A stretch of DNA of 64,000 nucleotides from NCBI GenBank assembly GCA_014529385.2, contig CM043953.1, positions 97,291,842 through 97,355,841 of the forward strand, written 5' to 3'. The position numbers were made by a program, and so were the translations under genes. The DNA is from Adiantum capillus-veneris (Eukaryota > Streptophyta > Polypodiopsida > Polypodiales > Pteridaceae). Positions 59,484 through 64,000 of this stretch are shown in pieces; position 1 is the stretch's first letter, and the number at the start of each line of letters is the position of its first letter. Below the pieces are notes generated by a model, which had not been told where the DNA came from, did not search any database, and saw only the letters and a list, made by a program, of their open reading frames with translations.

Positions 59484-60030
59484 TGTCGGGGGTTAATTGT
59501 GCGAAAGGTGAGCCGGGAAGGCACCGGGCCCCTGGCTGTGAGAGGTGCGGGAAACAACGTGTAGCAGACGCAATTACCAACAACAGAGTTTAAAACAAAT
59601 AGTCCGTCTAATTTCCAGTGAATTGACAGAATCCATGGTTAACAAATCACTATAGAAGCTTAAATGCTCAAAATCTGGCTTAAATCAGGTGCTTAAACAA
59701 GAAAACGATGAAACTCTGCTTACTCTGCCTTCCCGATTCGAACGGCTAATGGTGGATTAGAAGCTTTGGCCTGGTTTAGGGAATTGGCTTAGAGTATCGA
59801 GGATTATGGCTTATGAAGCGAGGTTAGAGCTCAAGCTCAGTTTATGAATTGGAGAAAAATTAGGCTTAAGAGAATAGGATTATCTCACTTACGAGAGCTT
59901 AAGAGCTTAAGATTAAGATTAATGAGGAGATTCCAAATATGGAGATCATGAGGAGCTTAAGAGCTTAATTAAGGGAGCTTAAGAAAACAGCTTGGCCTAA
60001 AGATAGATATTAGAGTTCAAGATCCTCCGG
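59484..60030. mobile_element. Possible start of another LTR element
   Basis: TGTCGGGGGTTAATTGTGCG begins exactly where element C's LTR is cut, like the 5' end of an LTR. No matching end, primer site or coding region is identifiable in the window. Confidence 0.3.
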
Positions 60031-60139
60031 GATTCTTGCTCCTTCAACCAAGCTTCAAGCCTCTCCTCTTGCTCGTTCTCCTCTTTGCTTCGCTTTCTTT
60101 TCTCTTAAACATGAGGGAAAGAACGAGCCCTTTCTTCAA

Positions 60140-60148
<9 letters not shown>

Positions 60149-60208
<60 letters not shown>
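60149..60208. repeat. (GA)n microsatellite with (CG)n edge
   Basis: About 29 GA units after GCGCGCGCGCG (60139-60150). Confidence 0.95.
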
Positions 60209-60210
<2 letters not shown>

Positions 60211-62552
60211 TGGCCCAAGCTTTCCTTTCAACCTCTTCCTCTTCGTTACCCTATCTGGCTCTTCTCGTCACCCCTTACTGCCTTCAAGATTCTCCTTTCG
60301 TTCCCTTTTGTTAGTCAAGCTTCCTTACCGTGGATGAGAGCGAGCAAGCAAGAGCCTCTGAGATTTCCTCCTTTGAACCCTCCTTGCCTTTTGCTTCTCT
60401 TCGTTATGCTTCTCCTTGTTATCTCTCTTGGTTCCCTCTTGTCATATGTTGCATGGAAGTTTTTTTTGCCTGCCATCCCATTAGCGATATCGCTAAAGGG
60501 AACGGCTTCTTGATGATGTGGCAGTCGCAGGGTCGAGCTGCACCAAATCCGATGGGATCGGCACCGAAATCCTGCGCGATTACAAGTTGATGTTGTTTCC
60601 TTTCTTGGTCGGCGGCATCTGAGCCTCTCTTGGCTCGCTGTGATCTCCTTTCTTCCTTGTGCTACACTCCTCCCCGTCTCCTGCCCGCCATGCATTTTTC
60701 CCCCTTTTTTTTTAGCTTTCCGACTTGCCCTTATTTTACCCACTGGGCGGGCGACTTTTTTACTTCATTGGATGGCCTTGTGCCTCATTGGGAGGCCTTA
60801 TGCCTTGTAAGGCCACCACACATGGCATACATATCGGCCAAGGCAATGCCTTGTGTGACACCCTTTCTCTAGTAGCCATTGGCTAACAATATCATCGTGA
60901 ATTTGATCCCCATATCATCTTGCATGGTGCCACTCGCCTTCAGGTTACAAGCGTACAAAATTGCATTTGGAGAGTTGTCTCGTCATGCATTTGTCCAGCT
61001 TCCTGGCCCTGCCTCTGCTGGGTTTATCCCGCAATCATTGGATTCCAAAAGACTTCATTTAGGACATGATACTCCTAAAGCACATACTACTCCCGCATAT
61101 CAAAACCCGGATAAAGCTCAAAAATTCGCAGATAGCATTCTGATCGAGCGAACCGAACTAGTACAGAGCCGGCCCCTAGTGAATCTTTAACGACTAATAT
61201 CTTGACGATCGGGACTCTGATCACACTGATCTGAAAAGGTCAACGTGCTCCACAAAGTGAGCACTTCAGGCCCGTGCATTCATTTCATCTCTATCACCTC
61301 AGCTGCAGTTGCCCAATCCGATATGGATCTGCAATCAACTTGAACTTCAAACTGCCATAACTTCTTCACCAAAGCTGCAATCGAAGAGCCATAAAGATAG
61401 GCTGATAGAGCAGTTTAAGCACTATAGTTTTAGATCATAATCTCTTATTTGTGGTCACTGCAAGAATACTCATTTTTGGCATCATTGAGGCATCTGTTGG
61501 CCCTTTTAAGCCGCATCTAGCATACATTAATCGTTAAGCTTAGCCTATTATCAAGCCCTGATCGCTGCTCACTAAATGTGTAGGCTTCAAAGAAGCTTAG
61601 ATTACATTTCTTTGCTCTTTTTCTCTTCATAGCAGCGGAGGTGCAGGACATCCACCCCCTCTGAACCTGCACAGCCTCCGGTTTGTGCCAATAGCACTTC
61701 AATCTGCATGTGCTACAGGTACCTCTAAGCTCCTTACCATCATTAGAGGCACTTAATTGGTCAACATATGAAAAATGAAATAAGGATTATACCCTATCAT
61801 CAATTGTTTAGCTTAATCATTAGGTAGCTGCCATCAAAAATCTGTGAACCGTATCTGTCGTATCTTCAAAGCATTCAATCATGGATAACTTGTTTGGTGA
61901 ACCCCACCAAACTCAAGTGCTCCAGTTAATGATGCACACGGCTTGACCATTAAGCTCTCTTTAAGGAACCCTGTCGAGCTCAAGTATGCCTTGCTCTGTC
62001 TGCACACAAAATGGCCGTCAAGTCCTTTACCTCAAGCTCTGGTAGCAGAACCAACTCAAAAGATGTAAAGATACTTCATTAATAGTACAAAGAAGTCAGC
62101 TGGAAGCCAGCCATGTAATCTTATTGAATGCATAACCAAAACTCTCTTGACTCAGCATAAATCTAGAAAACAAAATTTTGTACCATAAAACCTGCTATAA
62201 CAGTAATTGGTACTCTTCAAATTTGCAACTTTGCACTTTAGTAGCCCCAGGATCAAACGGGAAACCAATCATCTGTCCCACTGTGAGCATTCCTTTTAAA
62301 AAAATTGCACCATCCTCCAGGATCAGAAAATACAAGAATTTCCAATCATTATAGTGATAGCCATTTTTTGGCTCTCCGTAATTGCCATAGTGAGTTAACC
62401 CACCCTACCAAAATCATCCAAACACTATGGCTATCCCTATCATTTCACTGTATATAGGTGTGTGTGAGTTAGGGGACTTTTCTCATATCTTCTTAAAAAC
62501 CCTCAGCTAGCTAGCCACTGGGCTAGTTGAGCCAAAAAACTAAAAACAATAT
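60209..62552. other. No identifiable gene
   Basis: Several short ORFs occur on both strands (for example 60743-60315 minus and 60879-61190 plus), but none has recognisable motifs or consistent neighbours. It may be interior of the element beginning at 59484. Confidence 0.35.
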
Positions 62553-62666
62553 AAGTATATTATGGCCCATTTGTGTGTAAATATTTCATTGCATATAGTG
62601 CCTAAATAAATGGATTTTTCATAATTATTTTGGTATTTATTTAAATATTTCTACCTATGGTGTGTT
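62553..62666 (+). repeat. Direct repeat, copy 1
   Basis: AAGTATATTATGGCCCATTT through CTACCTATGGTGTGTT recurs at 63888-64000 with few changes, offset about 1335 bp. Confidence 0.9.
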
Positions 62667-63887
62667 ATTTATGCTATGTACATTGACTCACCATTACCAT
62701 ATTTTTTCCTACCATCTTGCATACTCTTTATTCCATATAAAAAAAATTTCATGCAAGCTTCTCTTATTTTTTGTGTAACTCCATCCCAACAAAAATCCAA
62801 AAAAACTAGTTCTATTTATGTGTATATTTTTTCACTATTGTGATTTTTTCCTTCCTACATCTATTCTCTATTACTCTCATATATTAGACCACAAAAAATA
62901 TTCATCTTTTTATGGTAGACTTATAATGAGAGAGATTTATTTTGACCCCTTTATATTTTTTCCACCTATATTATTTATATTTGACATATACATATTTTTT
63001 TAGACCCCTCAATATTTCATTTTCTTAGTTGTACTATTCACTTATATCATGATCTCAACAATATCTTCAATGATAGACCTACCAAATAAGGTCAAGTGTA
63101 TGTGGAATGCATGCATGCACCATGGGAGAGCTCACTCTTGGAGGTATTCAAAAGAATCATCCAAAGAAGGACCTTGTGCAGTGGAAAAAATAGTCGATTT
63201 TGCTGAATTTTTAAAGATCACATGTTCCCCGAATTTGAAAATGTGATACAAACAAAAGTTGTAGCTCGTGAGCTGAACTTTCACCTCAAATGTTTTCATA
63301 TTATTTTGAGCTACGAGCTGTGAGCAATGATTTTATTGGTGGACCCAAGTTTGCCCATGCTATGCAGCCACACTCCCTCTTCCACTTTATCATTTTTCTC
63401 TTTCACACACACTCCTTCCTCTCCTTCCCACTCCCAAACCTGCAACTCCCAAGTCCTAATTCACCCTCTTCACCATTGCCACATCTCTCACACCTCCATA
63501 GCCTTCATCCTCCATTTCTACACCCTATGTGTCCCCCTTTCTCTCTACATATATGTCCATATTACCATACTCTCTTCAGCTTTGTAAAGAACTTCAAAAA
63601 ATCACCAAAAATCCAAGGATAACCTCTGCAAATGAAGGCTTTTATCATGAATTTTCCAAGGTTTGAAGATAACATAGCTTCATCGACACACGCTACTTCG
63701 CCATGCTGACTGCTTCTTCTTTTGGTGCTATAAAGATGTGAATGTAAAAGCTTCAACCTCTCTTTACAAGCTCATCCTGTCTCTAACTGTTCTCATCATA
63801 TATCTCACCATTTGATGAATTATTTTGTAAATATTTTTTAGTGATAATTACTCAATCTTTTTGATGCCAAAAAAATAAAAAAATAAA
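62667..63887. other. AT-rich sequence between direct repeats
   Basis: No supportable gene is seen. ORFs at 63290-63622 and nearby are low-complexity translations. Confidence 0.4.
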
Positions 63888-64000
63888 AGTATATTATGGC
63901 CCATTTGTGTGTAAATATTTCATTATATATAGGGCCTAAATAAAAGGATTTTTCATTATTATTTTGGTATTTATTTAAATATTTCTACCTATGGTGTGTT
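63888..64000 (+). repeat. Direct repeat, copy 2 (continues past the window)
   Basis: Same sequence as 62553-62666, still matching at the window edge. Confidence 0.9.

Noticed and set aside
60315-60743. 142-codon minus ORF
   Set aside because: Lys/Arg-rich, no recognisable motif, overlapped by plus ORFs of equal length, and no splice or promoter support.
63290-63622. 110-codon plus ORF
   Set aside because: Low-complexity Pro/Ser/His translation in an AT/CT-rich stretch with no recognised family.

Overview
The window looks like nuclear DNA of a land plant with a large, transposon-packed genome. The evidence is plant-type chromoviruses primed by initiator-methionine tRNA, CACTA (En/Spm) elements with TNP2 and Ptta-type genes, a captured fragment of a heavy-metal-associated isoprenylated plant protein, and abundant (CT)n/(GT)n microsatellites. 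The species cannot be named from this. No ordinary intact host gene is seen; nearly all coding sequence belongs to mobile elements or fragments they carry.

Layout. (1) 1-4740: a minus-strand remnant that reads as the 5' part of an LTR retroelement: LTR at about 3795-4740, tRNA-primer site at 3776-3794, a long leader with diverged ~270-bp repeats around the palindrome CGATCGCGATCG, and a broken gag-like reading frame at 118-1003. (2) 4750-8261: decayed plus-strand CACTA transposase (TNP2). (3) 8385-11803: 5'-truncated LINE with endonuclease and reverse transcriptase, interrupted by one stop. (4) 12150-31505: a large fold-back inverted repeat split by a Ty3/gypsy chromovirus (element A, 12674-30426, TSD gtcac), whose 3' LTR was split by a reversed, better preserved relative (element B, 21332-30186). 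(5) 31506-37700: microsatellites, two head-to-head tRNA-derived SINE-like copies and a small inverted-repeat element. (6) 37700-59483: a third minus-strand gypsy element (C). Its 3' LTR is split by a structurally complete CACTA transposon (38459-46433, TSD tct). Its pol region is replaced by about 10 kb of foreign sequence (about 47600-57608) holding a transposase-like pseudogene, a histone H3-like gene with a TATA box, and two unidentified genes. Its 5' LTR is cut at 59484 by what may be another LTR. (7) 59484-64000: noncoding, with a direct repeat (62553-62666 and 63888-64000).

How the parts relate. The nesting gives a relative chronology: fold-back, then A, then B; and C, then CACTA. The CACTA element at 38459-46433 has both of its expected genes on one strand. 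The Ptta-like gene is open with clean introns. TNP2 is open apart from one apparent missing base near 44181. The element also carries GC-rich subterminal motifs, a 26-bp perfect hairpin near one end, and the captured plant metal-binding fragment. The most unusual items are the H3-like gene inside transposon-derived DNA, that captured fragment, and the 10-kb cargo sitting where element C's pol should be. Identities are judged by eye; no alignment or database search was run.
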